This document shows positions 5,949-6,913 of a stretch of DNA of 6,913 nucleotides, one piece after another (position 1 is the first letter of the stretch; every line of letters begins with the position of its first letter). The DNA is from an uncultured Mesorhizobium sp. (lineage in GTDB: Bacteria; Pseudomonadota; Alphaproteobacteria; Rhizobiales; Rhizobiaceae): NCBI GenBank assembly GCA_950071955.1, contig CATMOC010000194.1, positions 1-6,913 of the forward strand. The letters run 5' to 3'. The position numbers were made by a program, and so were the translations under genes. The notes under the pieces were generated by a model. That model worked only from the letters and a program-made list of their open reading frames with translations, was not told the DNA's origin and did no database searches.

Positions 5949-6137
5949 TTCGTCATCCTCGGCCGACCGGAGCGCAGCGCAGGGAGAGCCGGGGATCTAT
6001 GCGTGAGAGGAGGTGACGGGTGGGGTGGCGGACGAATGGCGGTTTCCTGCACTGCCTCACGCTTCTGCGATGCTCAGGCATGGATCCCAGGGTCTACGCG
6101 ACGCCGCTTCGCGGCTGCTTCGCCCTTGGATGACGAA
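5949..6137. repeat. Intergenic hairpin repeat element, copy B
   Basis: A 189-bp direct copy of the element at 5722, with the same TTCGTCATCC...GGATGACGAA ends. Over the stretch 6073-6141 it differs from the other copy (5843-5911) at 3 positions by my count; the middle of the unit is much more diverged. The left half forms a stem ATCCTCGGC (5955-5963) with GCCGGGGAT (5988-5996, one G-T pair). The right-half stem ATCCCAGGG (6084-6092) with CCCTTGGAT (6123-6131) now has a mismatch. The copies are separated by 41 bp. Confidence 0.8.
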
Positions 6138-6217
6138 GGTGAGGTGGTGGCGCCGCCAATCGTCGGGGGCGGGTGCGCGGGCGGAACGTTGTCAGCGGTC
6201 GGCCTCCGCCTGAATGG

Positions 6218-6251
6218 AAAGCTGCGCTGCCTCGGGAGGCAGCGCAGCTTT
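6218..6251 (-). terminator. Strong stem-loop terminator after the minus-strand gene at the right edge
   Basis: Perfect 15-bp inverted repeat AAAGCTGCGCTGCCT / AGGCAGCGCAGCTTT around a 4-nt loop (6233-6236). Read on the minus strand the stem ends in CTTT followed by CCATT, a short T-rich tail, and it lies 43 bp downstream of the stop at 6295. A second, shorter stem GCCCGG/CCGGGC (6262-6267 with 6274-6279) precedes it. The stem is symmetric and could also stop transcription entering from the left. Confidence 0.75.
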
Positions 6252-6294
6252 GCTGTCAAGTGCCCGGCGTTCTCCGGGCCTCAGATCGTGCCTG

Positions 6295-6913
6295 CTACCG
6301 CAACCGGCCACTGGCATGGGCCAGCATCGTGTAGACCTTGCCGGTATCGGACGTCAGGTAAGTCTGCGTGACCATGTTGTCGCGGTCGTTGCGCGAGACG
6401 TCCTGCAGCAGCTTCTCGAAATCCTCGCAATAGCGGTCGACGGCGGAGCGGAATTCTCCATCGATCTGGTACTTGCGGCGGATCTCGTCGAAGGTCTGCT
6501 GGCCCTTCAGCGTATAGAGTCGGCGCGTGAAGACGTTGCGTTCTCCCCGCCGGTAGCGCTGCCAGAGCTCGATCGACGCCTCGTGGTCGATCGCACGAGC
6601 GATGTCGACCGACAGCGAGTTGAGCGATTCCACCACGTGGAGAGGCGAGCGCTCGGCCGGCGCCGGCGCTGGCGCCGCCTTCGGCTCCTCCTCGCGCGAT
6701 GCCCGGCGCAGCAGGTTCTGCACCCACCCGTCCTGCTGCGCGCCGTCCCGGTCGGCAGGCGTGGGCTCGCTCACGCGGTCATGTTCGAGCGTTCCGCGAA
6801 GGACCGGTTCGGCCACTCGCGTGTCCATCTCGGGAGCACGCCGCGGCGTAGGCGCGGGTCGGGCGGGCTGCGGGAAAGCCGAGGCCGGAGCAGGCTCAGC
6901 GACCGGCTGCGCC
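6295..6913 (-). CDS. C-terminal part of a larger protein with Pro/Ala-rich linker and conserved helical end domain
   Basis: The frame is open from the window edge to TAG at 6297-6295, giving the last 205 residues of a longer protein; the in-frame ATG at 6828 is internal, because residues upstream (AQPVAEPAPASAFPQPARPA) continue the same Pro/Ala-rich linker. Residues 1 to about 60 and 75-90 are Pro/Ala/Glu-rich and likely disordered. Residues about 91-205 are a compact, charged, helical domain with LSVDIARAIDHEAS, LWQRYRRGERNVFTRRLYTL, FDEIRRKY, DRYCEDFEKLL and TYLTSDTGKVYTMLAHASGR. From memory this block resembles the conserved C-terminus of very large coiled-coil proteins of Hyphomicrobiales that are annotated loosely as kinesin-like or apolipoprotein-like; I regard those names as unreliable and the function as unknown. 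The gene ends at the terminator at 6218-6251. Confidence 0.85.
   Translation of the reverse strand, partial: AQPVAEPAPASAFPQPARPAPTPRRAPEMDTRVAEPVLRGTLEHDRVSEPTPADRDGAQQDGWVQNLLRRASREEEPKAAPAPAPAERSPLHVVESLNSLSVDIARAIDHEASIELWQRYRRGERNVFTRRLYTLKGQQTFDEIRRKYQIDGEFRSAVDRYCEDFEKLLQDVSRNDRDNMVTQTYLTSDTGKVYTMLAHASGRLR

Larger units (their letters stand above)
5705..6294. other. Long non-coding stretch dominated by repeat elements
   Basis: About 590 bp without a convincing gene. It holds two copies of a hairpin-rich repeat (5722-5907, 5949-6137), about 80 bp of G-rich sequence in which I see nothing (6138-6217), and a terminator (6218-6251). Short open frames here translate to Arg/Pro/Ala-rich peptides that repeat between the two copies, so they are products of the repeats. 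Confidence 0.7.

Noticed and set aside
5722..6137. CRISPR array
   Set aside because: Only two units of about 187 bp with diverged interiors, no short regular repeats with unique spacers and no cas genes.
5722..6137. Insertion sequence
   Set aside because: Inverted ends are present, but there is no transposase coding sequence and no clear target duplication; a non-autonomous palindromic repeat fits better.
5764..6371. Several short plus-strand open frames in the region right of the hypothetical gene
   Set aside because: They lie in the two repeat copies, repeat each other's peptide sequence (HGSQGLRDAA and similar), or overlap the terminator and the last gene in antisense.
6828..6828. ATG at 6828 as the start of the last gene
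   Set aside because: The frame stays open to the window edge with the same Pro/Ala-rich linker composition, so this Met is internal.

Overview
The window is high-GC DNA with the gene content and codon style of an alphaproteobacterium, most likely order Hyphomicrobiales (Rhizobiales) near Mesorhizobium/Phyllobacteriaceae. This rests on four things: the subtype of dipeptide epimerase, the STAS-fused MlaE permease, the kind of intergenic hairpin repeats, and the C-terminal block of the last gene. The genus is an inference from protein style; no search was run.

Left edge (1-463, minus strand): the first 154 residues of an enolase-superfamily dipeptide epimerase / N-acetyl-D-Glu racemase (DgcA type). 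It diverges from the next operon across a 79-bp intergenic region (464-542) that holds a 10-bp direct repeat and a possible promoter.

Core (543-5153, plus strand): a four-gene MCE-type ABC lipid transport operon. It encodes a permease with its own N-terminal STAS domain (MlaB-MlaE fusion), an ATPase (MlaF), a 628-residue membrane-anchored MCE protein with one MCE domain and a roughly 500-residue helical tail built from internal repeats, and an outer-membrane-type lipoprotein of the ABC transport auxiliary (PqiC-like) family. Together they would form an inner-membrane ATPase/permease with a periplasmic needle or tunnel that meets a lipoprotein at the outer membrane and moves phospholipids or other lipids across the periplasm. 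No MlaC-type shuttle gene is present in the operon here.

Right part (5154-6913): a small unrecognised, partly hydrophobic protein on the minus strand (5183-5596) is preceded in the same frame by a 30-codon ORF with a strong Shine-Dalgarno (5612-5704). Then comes about 590 bp without a convincing gene, occupied by two copies of a ~187-bp hairpin-rich repeat (5722-5907 and 5949-6137) and a perfect 15-bp-stem terminator (6218-6251). The terminator closes the last gene, the C-terminal 205 residues of a larger minus-strand protein that runs off the window.

The most notable items are the internally duplicated helical tail of the MCE protein, the in-frame small ORF upstream of the hypothetical gene, and the tandem repeat elements abutting its ribosome binding site. 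The transport system is a lineage version of a known family; I do not see a wholly new system.
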